From NCBI GenBank assembly GCA_020536535.1, contig JAHLWZ010000505.1, positions 71,451 through 135,450 on the forward strand: 64,000 bases of DNA, given 5' to 3'. A program made the position numbers and the translations under genes. The notes beneath the pieces were generated by a model. It was given only the letters and a program-made list of their open reading frames with translations. It did no database searches and had not been told where the DNA came from. This DNA comes from Pelomyxa schiedti. Lineage: Eukaryota > Evosea > Pelobiontida > Pelomyxidae. This document shows positions 50,024 to 61,646 of this stretch, piece by piece; positions within the stretch are counted from its first letter, which is position 1, and every line of letters begins with the position of its first letter.

Positions 50024-52659
50024 ATGGTCAACCTGTTGGTGTTAGTGACGACACTCCTCGTGTTGTTTGTTGCAACAATACTGTGGCTTAGATCTGGGAA
50101 AAAAAAAGTAACCGACCCGTCCGTTTTTTTCCCCGCCCCCCTCCCCTCCTCGTAGTAGCACTACGCTCGTTCCCACGCCAGTAACGACCGCACAGGTTGA
50201 GGCAGCTCCACCCCCAGTCGCCACTCCCACTAAATTGGTCGAACCTGCCAACACTCCAGATGTTTCCCCAGCGCCAACAGTTACACCAACACCAATTCCA
50301 CCCCCAACACCAGCACCCATGCCCACACCGACTCCAACAGTTGTACCAACACCAACACAAACTCCAGCTCCAACACCAACACCAACACCAGCAACTCCCA
50401 CTCCCACCCCAACGCCCACACCCACTCCAGTGGTTACTCCGACACCCGCACCGGCACCGGCACCGGCACCAGCACCAACCCCAGTTGTTGCACCAACGCC
50501 CACTCCATCACACACACCAGTGGTTACTCCAACACCCACCCCAACACCCGCACCAACCCCAGTTGTTGCACCCACGCCCACTCCAGCACCCACACCAGTG
50601 GTTACTCCAACACCAAAACCACTGCCGTCAACAGAAGCACCAGCACCCAAACTTCCGGAAGTAGCCGCAGTAGCCCCGGAACCAGCCCCATTCTCAGAAG
50701 TGACACCAGTAGAAAAAGTGGAACTTATTTCCCCTGCCCCAAAGACTGAACTTCAACTTCCTTTGGAGGTAAAACCCACGCCTACACTCACGCCTGAGCC
50801 CGAAGTAAAAGCTAAGGATGAACTCTCTGTGGACCAAAGTAAAACATCCGAAGATACTCAGCCAACACTGGAAATTAAACCCCAACACCCTGCATCAGAT
50901 CCAGTAGTCCCCTCCGAACCTGAGAAATTGCCTGTCACACCTTCTTCTGAGGTTCTACAAATCCCCACAGGCACTGAAGCTGTTGCACCATCTCTTGACA
51001 ACACTATAACAACTGAGCAATCTGTACCACCTCAACCAACTCTTGCAGTTAATACTGAAACCCCCAGTATTGTACCAAGCAAACCAGAGAATGACGAACA
51101 TCATGAGCCCAGTATCATTGAAGTGAAGACGGATGAAACAGTGAAACAAGTTACTGAACCAGACACTACCGCAGAGACTAAAAAACCTATTGCACCAGAA
51201 AGCACAGCCACTGATGTAGAAAAAGGTGGCAATCAACTGGTTCCTACAGTACTTCCAACAGCGTTGCCAGTACAAAGTGGTCCAGTATCAGTCCCTGTAA
51301 CTCCACCTTCCCCACTTCCACCCACTCCTCTTCCTGCAGTTCTTCCTTTAGATCTTCCGTCAGATCTTCCCACAGTCCTTCCAGGGATCCCTTCACCTCT
51401 TCCTTCTTCCCCAGCAGTTCCTCCTTCACCGCTTCCCGCTGTTCCACAGCAACCCCATCCACAGCATCGCGTACCCAATGCTGCTCCTCCACCACCACCA
51501 CCAACCACGGCACATCCCCCACTTCCTTCTGTACCTACTACTTCGGCTGCTCTCAATCTTCCAACAGCAACACCTCCAACAGCCTCACCCTCTACAACTC
51601 TACCTACTGTACGCTTTGAAGGTGGCGAGTTTCTGCAGAAACTGCCCTCCTTCTTGGCGGATGGGCCAGCAAATCGCTGGTTCCCAATGGATGGCACATC
51701 TTTGAGTGTACCTTTCTAAACTTCTTTAGAGTGGGAAAACCTATTCCATTTACCATGTGTAGGTACGTGGAGCAAATTACTTGGTGGACAAAGTTAAATA
51801 TGCATCTCTGCCTGCAGGACTTGATCTGTATGCCTTAGATCTTATGAAGGTCTCATTTTCCCCCTTGTTTCCGAAATTGACTCCTTGTGTAGGCTTCACG
51901 CCGAATTGACCATATTATGGATCACCCACAGTGCCCTCTGAAGCCTCTCCTTGGGAAAACCCCCACAAAATACTTTGTGGTTTGTTTTCAGGTAAAAAAA
52001 TCTTTTTTAACTGGGCCTTCCTAATTTGCCCAAGGTACCAATGGATGGAAGTGTGATGCATTTCACTGCTTACTCCAAAATACCCGACCCCCCATCCCCA
52101 AGGCTTTCAGATCCCGCGTATATTCACTTTATACTCTTTGTTCGCTTTTTACCTGACCATCAATATGTTTTATCCTCCAGATGGAGAATTCTTCAAAAGT
52201 GCATGAACCCGGCAACACCTGATATCTATAGGAATACCCGTCTAAAAATCATTCCTTCCTTGGCAGTAGGCAACTGGATAGCCAAAAAAGCTGGTTTCTA
52301 ATTTTTTACCTCCTTCCTGTCTAGTAATGTTCTTTTAGTTGGTAACAAACCAGCAATCCTAGGGAACAAATTAACGTGCAAGTATTATTGCCCTATCAAT
52401 CTTGATTTCCGCACTAACTTATCTAAGGTATTTTACACGCCCTGAGTACTTCGAAGTTGATGTGGACGTTGGCTCCAGCTATGCCGGCACGTCAATCTTT
52501 GGTGTTGTGAGAAATTACATCAAATCACTGGTCATTGACCTTGCAATGCTGTTTGAAGGACAGGAGACCGCCGAACTGCCGGAGCAAATTCTGTTTGCAA
52601 TGCGCTTGTATCACGTGGACCTGGAATCCATTTTCCAAAGGATACCCTGGTACAGGTGA
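50024..52659 (+). CDS. EDR2-like (DUF1336) lipid-binding protein with N-terminal membrane anchor
   Basis: ATG 50024 opens MVNLLVLVTTLLVLFVATIL followed by WLRSGKKK, a signal-anchor helix. The large second exon (about 50.16–51.6 kb) encodes PTPTPAPTPVV repeats and then Pro/Glu/Thr-rich sequence. The C-terminal ~240 residues form the EDR2/DUF1336 domain: RGANYLVDKVKYASLPAGLD LYALDLMK; RRIDHIMDHPQCPLKPLLG; TPTKYFVVCFQVPMDGSVMH F; NTRLKIIPSLAVGNWIAKKA; and YFEVDVDVGSSYAGTSIFGV V, with LPEQILFAMRLYHVDL near the end. EDR2 of plants binds PI4P with PH and START domains and is a negative regulator of defence; here PH and START are not visible. Likely a membrane-tethered lipid-responsive protein. The first splice join falls in a nine-A run and does not fit in phase as assembled. 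Confidence 0.8.
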
Positions 52660-52861
52660 AGATGTGTGCAAAACACACGCTCCAAGTGCACTCGGAATGG
52701 AAACAAACTCCAGAGTGCCCTACGCCTGCTGATATTTCTGACTATACTATCTCCACCATTAATGTTTTTTCATGAAAAGGAATGGTGTGGTTGTAGCTCA
52801 GCATTCCTGTTTTAAAAAAACAAACCTCGTTTTGGAAAAAAATCACAAAAACAAGCTTCTT

Positions 52862-55374
52862 CTAGGCGTTGTGGTTTATTGGTGTGAGGCCACAAACGAG
52901 GCCTGTGGTTGGGTCTCGTAGAGTACAACCAGCGGGCAGAGTAATGAGTCCTTGTTCCCATCCACTGAGCTGTTTGAGGTCATCTAGGACCTGGTTGGTC
53001 CCCCAGTAGGGGTGTTCGCGGATATCACCTATGAACTTGGTTGAAAAATAGTGGGGAAGGGAGTTTGTGTTTACCTGTTGTATTGTGCGCTAGGGTTACA
53101 CATTCAATTCCGTTGATTGTTACTGTGTGGTAAGAGTCGAGAACCAGGCTGTAAACGAAGTCGCATTTGCGTGGAACGCACTTCTCAATTTGTGCTGGGA
53201 ACTGCCACTTTCCATCCACATAGATAGGGTGCCACGGTGTAATAAGTAAACCACCACTGAGTTCGACCATGCATTCTTGCCCCTCATTGCACTCGGTTCT
53301 TAGTATGCACTTTATGACGGCGGGACCTGTGCTTGAAACGGTATCTCCGCTGTGCAAGTCACATACTTTTTTCCATGAATTGTCAGCCATGAGTATCATG
53401 CAGTGACCAGCAAAGCACGGATTGGATGAACAGTTATACGAACTCATGCTTGTCACACTTGTCTGACTGGCCCTTGAAGAAGTACTTGATGAAGTACTTG
53501 ATGAGGTGCTGCTGGGGGGTTTTGCCTTGACTTGCGGTACGGGTGGTGGAAGTTTGACGAATATGTCATCAGCTTCATCCCGCAGCTTGCCTTTTTATTT
53601 TTTTGGTTGGCTATTATTTTGAGTACCGAAAATACCAAAGAGTTCACTTCCATAGACTTGGACTCCAGGATCCTAAGTGAGTAGTTTAGGAACCTAAAAC
53701 AACAACTAATACCTTGAAGTTGTTGCACTGCTCTAAAAAGTGAGCTCTCCATAAAGATGGGAGATAGTGCTTCCCCCATTTATTGTACCAGTCCTGTCTT
53801 GGGATTATTAGAAACGACACTTGCCGAATAGTCAATACACCTGCTGAAAGCTTCTGTTGCTTGTCCACTAGCATCTTGAAGGAGGGCTGCCAATCGAGGG
53901 TCGTCTAATGCCGGCGAGGCTTGGATTTCAGTAACCACGGACGCTACCTTCCCTTGAGCTCCTGTAAGAGTTGCTCTCATTCCGGTATTTATTGCTTCAC
54001 AAAATAGGAGCCTGAACTTGTGCATTTGAATCTCAGAGGTGTCGCTTGTCACCGAGGTGCTAGAAGCAGAGGTATCTGCTGGAGGGGCTGTGGGTTCTAC
54101 ATACTCACAGGTTACACAAGTCTCGGATGTCTCCGCCACTGCACGGTAAGTGATGGCTATTCGGGCACATGGTTGACCAGGGGGTGGTACATGGTCGAGG
54201 TGGCAGACAATATGCCGTGGTTGACCGTACTGAAGGGGAGGGATGGAAATCTCAGCATTGTCGTTACTTTTTACATCAGTGTAGCCATAAATCTTTCCAA
54301 TGGTACAGCCGGGATGTGGTAGAATACGTAGGATAGCTGGAGTAGTCATTGTTGTGAGGAGATTGGCAATAGCATGAACAAATGTGGTGCCCTGTAGCAA
54401 CTTGCTTAATGGCACAATCAAATTGAAAAAAAACTTTACCACAAATGAACTGTCAGGAATGAACGCATAAATGCCATTTCCAACCAATGCAAAGTCATTC
54501 ATGAGTTTACTGTCTAAGTTGTACCTGAAGTGAAGTGAGAGAAGGTCGAGACTACAGCAAGAAAGCTCACCCAAAACCAAAAGAATTTATGGTGCAGGGT
54601 AGCCCATTTGCTTGGATCCATTTTTGAAGTGCAACTCTGTCACCTCCAGGTGGACTGATGTTAGGTTGTCCATCAGTGAGAATAAGAACAGCGGAACAGC
54701 GACTTGTATTACCACCGGATTTCAACTGTTCTAGTCCTCTTTTTTAAAGTGGCAAATGACGGACGCATTAGAAAGGTTTGGCATTTCAAGGCGGATACTT
54801 CAAGAGACCATCCCACAAATTAGTGGAGCCTTCTGTGTGCATTACATCAAGAATTTTCTTGGGCAAAGGTAAGAGAATGGGTCAGAAACAAGGAAATTCA
54901 AACTTCAGCCTTTGATACACCCAAAGCATCCATACGAGTGAGTGAAAGTCTGACGTCGGCAGTACTGGAATATGCAATAAGTGCTAGCCTATCTTGTGCT
55001 GATAGAGTGTGAACAACTGTTCTCACAGCGTGTTTGACGATATCTTTTGAGGACCAAAGAGTAAGATGTCTCAGAAAAATCCAAACAAAAAGAGACCCAA
55101 AATAGTAAGTCCAGTGCTCTCCAAGTCTCCAGTTGCATTTTTGAAAGTAGCACTATCACTCATACTCCCGGAGATGTCGATTACACTAGGATTAAAGGTC
55201 ACCACAGCCACAGCAATTTCAAAGGGGGTATGGTAAAATGAAGGTGAACCAAGCAATATCCAACGGAGAACGCTTTGTCGCCACAGGCGGTTCAATTGTG
55301 ACCATAAGATCTCCACCACTCGCAGTGGCCTTAATGCCCACAACCGACGGTGACGTACTCGTGGTTGCTGCCAT
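52862..55374 (-). CDS. VWA–Hint (Vint-type) protein
   Basis: Starts at ATG 55374 (MAATTSTSPSVVGIKATASG). The VWA domain has the MIDAS motif VIDISGSMSDSA (about 55.17 kb), QDRLALIAYSSTADVRLSL (about 54.97 kb) and VLILTDGQPNISPPGGD (about 54.67 kb), followed by INSFGFG and YNLDSKLMNDFALVGNGIYA FIPDSSFV. A beta-rich middle part follows (54.4–53.8 kb), then a Ser-rich linker and a Hint module beginning CFAGHCMILMADNSWKKVCD L, with LITPWHPIYVDGKWQFPAQI E, VLDSYHTVTINGIECVTLAH N and a C-terminal HPYWGTNQVLDDL. The Hint Cys and the His of the TPWHP block are present, so self-cleavage is plausible, as proposed for Vint proteins known from amoebae, ciliates and fungi. The role is unknown; protein cleavage or ubiquitin-related functions have been suggested for relatives. 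Confidence 0.87.
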
Positions 55375-55481
55375 CTCCTTGTTTATTTTCTAAAAAAAAA
55401 AAACAACGAACGATCTACACATTACCGACGAACGGATGCCAATTTTTTCTTTTTTTTTTCTTGTCCTGGCGTAAGGGGGCA

Positions 55482-58119
55482 TCAATTGGAACCCACAATA
55501 CTGAGGGGGATTGTGAGCCGTATGTCTCTGGAGGACGCACATATTTGGATCAGGTAATCACCAGCCGAAATCAGCCAAGAGTGGGCCTGGGTGCCCCAGT
55601 ACGAAAAGTCACGTGGCAAGAGCGTGAATGTTACGGCGTGGGTTTGCTTGGGATCCAGGCCTATCTTGGTGAATCCCTTGAGTTCCTTTTCGGGCCGTGG
55701 TACTTCGGGTGTTGAAGGTGCACGCACATACAATTGGACGACCTGGAAGTTGTGTTGGGTTTTTTTTTAGTTGGAGGTTTTTTGGTGTTTTGAGAGATAG
55801 GCAAACCTCTTTTCCAAAGGATGTTCCGGTATTGCTTACAGAACAGGTCACTTGCAGAGGAGCCCCGAGTGAATCAGGAGCATTGGGCTGCTTAATTATC
55901 TTCAATGTTGCGGAACTGACCGCGATATCACTGTACTGAAAGGTTGTGTAGGATAACCCAAACCCGAAGCAGAATAACGGCTCGGTAGCACTGTCATATT
56001 GTCTGTATCCCACGAAGATATCTTCCGCGTAGGATACGTTCACCTGTGCCCTCCTTCCTCCTTTGGCTTCCTTGTTGCAGGGATAGGATTGATTTGCTGC
56101 ACAGTCTTCAATGCACCTTGGAAAAGTGACGGGGAGTTTGCCACATGGATTGGTTCCTCCAAGAAGCACAGAAGCAATGGCTCTGTCACCGCAACACCCA
56201 GGGTAGCCAACCCATAGAACAGCCGCCACCTCAGAGAGCCAGGGCGCGGCAAACGCACTTCCAATTTCAACAACAACTATCGTCCTCGGATTTGCGCGAG
56301 CTATCTCCGTTATGTCTCTGTCCTGATCAAATGGTAAATTGAGGCTCGGCCTGTCACGTTTCTCTCCTTCGTACAGTGGAGGTGCACCAGCAAAGAAAAC
56401 GACGATATCAGCATGCACAAATGCCTTGGGATTGTTGTTTGTGCTGGCAACGTGCTGAAAATTGATGTGCGGAGGGAGAGCTGCATGAAGTGTCGCCGCA
56501 GGGTTGACTTCCACGAACTGTGGAATCGCGGCACTCCCTGCCCCACTGATTGTGAGCGAGTGCGAGTTTGGTCCACAAACGATCAGAGAGTGTATGGTGT
56601 CGCATTTCAGTGGGAGAATGCCATTGGCGTTCTTAAGAAGTACGAAGCTCTCAGCAGCAGCACTGGTTGCAGTTTCGGCATGTTTCCTTGTGTCAGGATT
56701 CTAACTGGTGCTTCAGTTAAGCGTTATACTATCCCCAAGCAACGCAACCGTTACCTTGGGTGCTTTCGTTTTTAATCTTGAGGCTAGATTCAGTATTCGT
56801 TCCCCGGACCGGTCTACAATTTTGTCTGGAATACTTCTCAATGCCGTCATATCGTCTGCTGATGGTGGTCCGGGCATTTTCAAGTCAAGGCCTGACATTA
56901 TGCAAGGCCCAATCACGCGTGCTGCTCCCCAGTCAGAAACAACAACCCCCCCAAAATTCCATTCATCTCTAAGAATCTCAGTGAGAAGATACTTGTTTGC
57001 GCTGCAGTATTGGCCATTGACTGGAAGTATTTGTTAGTGATAATGCTGGGTGTGTTTACTATTGAATCACCAATGTTATAAGCTGACATGACAGCATCAA
57101 CCCTTGCCTCCAACACTGCTGCCTCAAAGGCAGGAAGGTATATCTCTCGCAGAGCTCTCTCTGTCACGATGACATTGGCCTGCTTGCGGAACTCTTCCTG
57201 GTTATTGCAAGCGAAATGTTTGACACAGGAGGCCACTCCAACGGAATGCAAACCGGATATAAAAGACACACATGTTCTGAAAACTGTTGAATTGATTCCA
57301 AAGAGGACCATTGTCATACCTTGATGCTAAAAAGGGATCTTCAGAGAATGACTCGAAAGTCCTCCCTCCAAGTGGGTGCCTTATTTTTACTTAGACTCAC
57401 GAAAAATGAACACCAAATTTGGCACCTCACAATGTTGACACAGGGACCCAGCAACATGTTAACGCCAATGCTGGTTGCCTCCTCTCCAATAGATTTTCCC
57501 ACTTCTGAGATAAGCTGGGTGTCCCAACTGGATGCCAAGTTTATCTAAAAAATATAAATGAAGATTTTGCAGGTACTGTGCAGTGGGGAGTGGCAGGGAA
57601 AGGGCAAAAACCAACCCCAGTAGGAAAAGAAGTGGTTGCAAAGCGTTTCTGGTGATGCCTTGTATTCACACCATGAGGTCCATCACTCATAAAAATTCGT
57701 GTGTACGCTGCAGTCCACCTTGAGTTGTTTTTTGTTTTTTTTTTTTTACAAGAAAGTAACAAGATATCACAACATGAAACTCCTGGCGACTGGGTGGTAA
57801 CAACACCAAGAAACAAACACTAACATGCAAACACACACACATACGAGCTGTCTCCCACCAACAGCCTCCTTCGTTCCACTGGGCTCATGTGTTCCACTGG
57901 TCCCGTAATCTGTGACACATTATCAAGCGTGGTCGACGCACATGTTGACGTTGACGTCGACGTCGAGGTAGATGTAGCATTAGTGGCATGATCGGTAGCG
58001 TGGTTGGCCACCTCGCCACCACGTGTGCTGTTGGTCGTGAATATGGGACCAACACGGCCCCGCCCCCCGTTTCCACGTCTGCCCCGCGAGCCACAACGAC
58101 AGCCCCTGCCCCGATCCAT
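55482..58119 (-). CDS. Glycoside hydrolase family 3 (beta-glucosidase-like)
   Basis: Exo-acting glycosidase. Exon 1 (ATG 58119) has an Arg/Gly-rich start, a Ser/Thr tract, then EHMSPVERRRLLVGDSS, equal to the first GH3 helix. Then [50 protein letters not shown] (Lys-His pair), VDAVMSAYN and VVVSDWGA carrying the nucleophilic Asp at about 56.96 kb. The second domain reads VVVEIGSAFAAPWLSEVAAV LWVGYPG, GGTNPCGKLPVTFPRCIED, YAEDIFVGYRQYD, LFCFGFGLSYTTF, and a C-terminal fibronectin-III-like domain. A short PA14-like stretch (56.6–56.4 kb) may be present. No signal peptide is visible, suggesting lysosomal entry by another route, an unseen 5' exon, or a cytosolic role. Element copy C ends ~40 bp upstream of the ATG. 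A broken duplicate lies at 3420–4050. Confidence 0.9.
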
Positions 58120-58156
58120 ACGCAGACTACGTTTCAAATTTGAAATTGTTTCCTCG

Positions 58157-58560
58157 TCGTCCCATTATTCCGTTCACCGGGCCGCTGGTGGGTTTATTAG
58201 GGGCATTATGACCCTATTTACCGGAGTCCCCGACAAAACAACAAATTGACTGAAATCAACAACTCCCCCCCCTCAGCACCTTCAAAGAAGATGAAACAAA
58301 AAAGGAAAACACAGGAAAAGAAGAAAAGTGACCAAAAGGGAAACCAAGCCGCGACTGCAGCGGGGTTCGGATGAATCGGTTGCAGAAAACCCCCACACAA
58401 ACTCCTGGAGTGGAACCCGGGTTGCGCCCCTCGCGGTGGTTGGGCTGTGGGCAGATCCATTCACGAAGGGGCACAGCCCCTCATGGACAGAGAATAGCCA
58501 GTCCTCTCAGGCCTCTGACGGTCACGTGAACCCCCCGGCCTGTGTCTTCCTCAAGGGGAC
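58157..58560 (-). repeat. Dispersed ~0.4-kb element, copy C (upstream of GH3 gene)
   Basis: Reverse-strand copy. Core at 58345–58525, nearly identical to copies A and B; the tail (CCTAATAAACCCA; GAATAATGGGAC) is at 58157–58205. It is oriented like the GH3 gene and ends about 40 bp before its ATG, so it likely supplies promoter or leader sequence. Confidence 0.85.
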
Positions 58561-58931
58561 TATTTTTTGCTCTTTTTTTATTTTGGGTCCTGTCACGACA
58601 GCGTTGCACTTTGTACACTCGAGAAGTGGCGTGCACCAACGTCCCAGCACTTTTTCGTGGACAGACAGTTCGGAGTGAACCACTCTGGTATATCGCGAGA
58701 CTGCTATTTCACTGTTCGGTTGGTTTTTTACCAACTTCGTGGCGTTACAAAAGTGACCCAGCATGCTCAGTTGCAAGATTTGGCTGATAACAGCTGCACG
58801 GAATTAAATACAGTGGGGAGGTCTGGGGACTGATTTGCCTTACAAAGTTTCTCCCTTTTTTGTGGTTCTTGTTGTTGACTATTTTCACTTGTTGTTATGG
58901 TTGGAGGGTAAAATTATCAAGTGGTCACATC
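58561..58931. other. Intergenic region, element copy C to coiled-coil gene 3' end
   Basis: 371 bp. Short open frames overlap on both strands with no similarity. No repeat except the element edge. The 3' UTR of the coiled-coil gene should fall at 58.8–58.93 kb. Confidence 0.3.
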
Positions 58932-59630
58932 TCAAGAGGAACTTGTTGATGTTGTGGAAGGCAGCGGAGACACCACGGGAGTCATAGATCCCACAGTCAC
59001 AACACTGCTGGAAGGAGGAGATAGAGTGTGGTGTGAGTGTGACTGCGCCGCCGTGGCCTCGGTGGCATCCACAGCCATAAGGCTCCTCTCTTGCTCCAGC
59101 TGTTTTCGTATCTTGGATTCCTCCTCGGCTCTGAGCTGAAGCCTGCGCTGCTGAAGCTTCAGGGCACGCTGCTTCACCCGGTCTGTGCGTTCAGTGACTG
59201 TGTACATGTCACGTTTTAGCTGCACTAGCTTCTGTTGGTATACAGATGCGGCGCTGAACTGTGGTGGTTAGTTGCAGTTTGTTGTAGAGGTGGGACAAAG
59301 AGAGAATTTTGCTTGAAGTTAAAGTTATTGTTGCGTTGGTAGTTGGGGTAAAGGAAAATGATAATAGCAAAAGGGAAATTATCAATCACTTACGACATCA
59401 ATAAGTCCCGATTTTGAAATGGAACTTAGCTCTTCATTTTCTTTGTGGATAGCAGCAATGATGTGCTCTTGTGATTGACTGTCGGCACACGCATTAATCA
59501 ACAAAGCTGGGAACAAAACTGGATCGAGTAGGGCAAATTACCTCACCTCTCGCAGTTTTTGTATCAATACATCAATTGGTTTGACTGTCACGTCCAACGC
59601 TCCCTCCAACAACACCGCAGTCTCACCCAT
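58932..59630 (-). CDS. Small coiled-coil protein, possibly a BLOC-1/BORC-type subunit
   Basis: ATG 59630 gives MGETAVLLEGALDVTVKPID VLIQKLRE, then after an intron ALLINACADSQSQEHIIAAI HKENEELSSISKSGLIDV, and a last exon SAASVYQQKLVQLKRDMYTV TERTDRVKQRALKLQQRRLQ LRAEEESKIRKQLEQER with a Ser/Thr-rich tail. About 165–170 residues, mostly helical. Size and the heptad pattern around LKRDM..VTERTDRVKQRALKLQ resemble small BLOC-1/BORC subunits that position lysosomes, but coiled coils make this weak; a prefoldin- or kinetochore-like adaptor is equally possible. 96 bp downstream of the F-box–Gβ gene on the same strand. Confidence 0.55.
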
Positions 59631-59726
59631 CGTTGTTGATTTCCCTTCAAAAGTTCGTTTGTGTTCAGTTTACACGAACAGATAGTAGATGGTTTTTTTG
59701 ATTTCGGCGCCGCTTTTTGTGGTTGC

Positions 59727-61518
59727 TCAGGGAGCCGTGTGGAGGTACACTGAGGCATCCCAGGAGCCGGAGAGCAGGCATGATCCATCAGGAGACATAG
59801 ATACACAAGATACTCTGTTCTGGGCTACTGATGAACGCCATACTGGTTGGCCAGTCAACACACTCCACCCATTGATTTGGATGTCATCACTGCCGCAGAA
59901 TAGGATGTGGCCGCTCAGCGAAAAGTCGGCTGAGGTCAGGCCGCCAGCGCTCCGTTCGTACATGAAGATATTTGCCAGCATGTTCTGCCTTATGTCATAA
60001 ACGCGGCACCCAAGATCGTCTGCAAGTTTCAATTAGCAAATTTCATCTCTGATATCCGACACTTACCAGAGGCAGCTGCGAGCAGTGTTCCATTCGAGGA
60101 AAATGTTACACAGTTTACATCTGAATTGGCTCCAGCGAAAACAGTAATCGGCGTGGCCGGGCACCTGATATCATACAACGAAGTCAGGGCATTGCAGCCG
60201 CCAGTGGCAATGATGTTTGTATTCGCTGAGTTTACACAGACCGACATCACATCTGCCTCTCATGGAATCAGTGTGTTTAAGAGGTGTCACAGGAGAAAAA
60301 AAGAATACCGGATGTGGGTGTCTGAAGGTGGTTATCAAAGTGCTTGTTTCTACTTCGTGCAACATGCAGGACGAATCTCCTGACGCTGATAGTATCTGAT
60401 TTTCGCTGAGGAACTTTATGCACGATACATATCCAGTGTGTTGTGAAAACCGGTGGACAACTTCCCCAGACTGTCCAACTCTCTTGTGAACAGTGGTAGT
60501 ATCTAAACAAGGAGGTATTTTTATGAAAAACTGTGAGGATGGTTTCTGCATACTATCAAGACCACCAGATGCAACAAACTGGCACGATGGAGAAAGGGCA
60601 CAGGCCATCACCCACGAAGATGCCAGGGTGATAGTATTTTCATGCGTAGCTGTTTGGTTTTCCCACCTCTGTGGAGGAATGATTCATTAGGTTCAAGAAA
60701 GCAGTTGAGTGACAAGGAACATACGTGAACCTGGACTGTGCCATCTTGTGAGGCAGAGGCAAACGTGTTACAATCACCCCAAGTGCAGGCATAAACTTTT
60801 GCATAATGCTTGGAAATACGCAGTGAATTCTTGAACCCGCATTTCCACCCTTTGGCACCGCCCAGAATACTGATCTTCGGGTTTTCAGATGGTTGTGAGT
60901 TGATCCCAGGCAGAAGAGAGCTTATCACAGCAACTGCCTTCTGAGCGATTCCGTAGGAACTCTTAATAGAGGCAGCAATAGACCCTTGTATAGCAGCGGG
61001 GTCCCTCCCCAACGTCACTCGACCACATGCCCCAAACCAACAAGGCAGCCCTCCTTTCAGTTCGTAAACCTGTCAGTTGATGTAAAGCCACAAATATATA
61101 TATATATTGGTGCACCAGCACACGGCACGTGCGCGCAACTCAAACTCACACAAGACCACGCACGTACCATCCTGTGCCACTTTTTGCACACGAGGACCAG
61201 CCTCATCATTGCCTCGAACAGTCCCAATTCATCCAGCAGCATTTGGCTCATCAGCCCGCCGGCGGCCAGCACCCGCACCCTCGCCCTCTTGTCGGTGTAG
61301 TCCACAGGACTCTCGTGCCGTGCCGATTGCGCCGCAGTCGCAGTGGCGGGCGCGGTGGAGTCGACGGCAGCAGCACCGCCGTTGGTGCTGACGGGGGATG
61401 CCACGGCGGCAGTGTGGTCTGGTTCTTGTTGGTGCTGATGGGAAACGGCATCGAGCCATGGCTTGCTCAGGACCATGGACAAAATCAGGTGCACAACGTC
61501 TTCGGGAAGGGTCTGCAT
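59727..61518 (-). CDS. F-box protein with a heterotrimeric-Gβ-like WD40 propeller
   Basis: ATG 61518 opens MQTLPEDVVHLILSMV; a Thr/Ala-rich insert (61.45–61.30 kb) precedes MMRLVLVCKKWHRMV, giving an F-box split by low complexity. A linker follows (GRVTLGRDPAAIQGSIAASI). The propeller then follows Gβ closely: ISKHYAKVYACTWGD (Gβ: GHLAKIYAMHWG), ASASQDGTVQVH, PWVMACALSPSCQFVASGGL DS, HTGYVSCIKFLSENQILSAS GD, NIIATGGCNALTSLYDIR, SDVNCVTFSSNGTLLAAAS, GSDDIQINGWSVLTGQPVW, and the last blade NRVSCVSMSPDGSCLLSGSW D. The N-terminal coiled coil that binds Gγ is absent. F-box proteins present substrates to SCF ubiquitin ligases; the propeller would bind the substrate. A link to G-protein signalling is conjecture. 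About 480 residues; at least seven short introns. Confidence 0.82.
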
Positions 61519-61646
61519 TGCGTAGGTGTTGTGGAGAAGAACGTTGGATTTCAATCCGCTTTTTCAGTTCAATCAAATGGCCGAATAAAATAATCAATGA
61601 ACCGAACATGCGTTTTCCTTGAAATTATCATCTCTTCCGCCAATTG

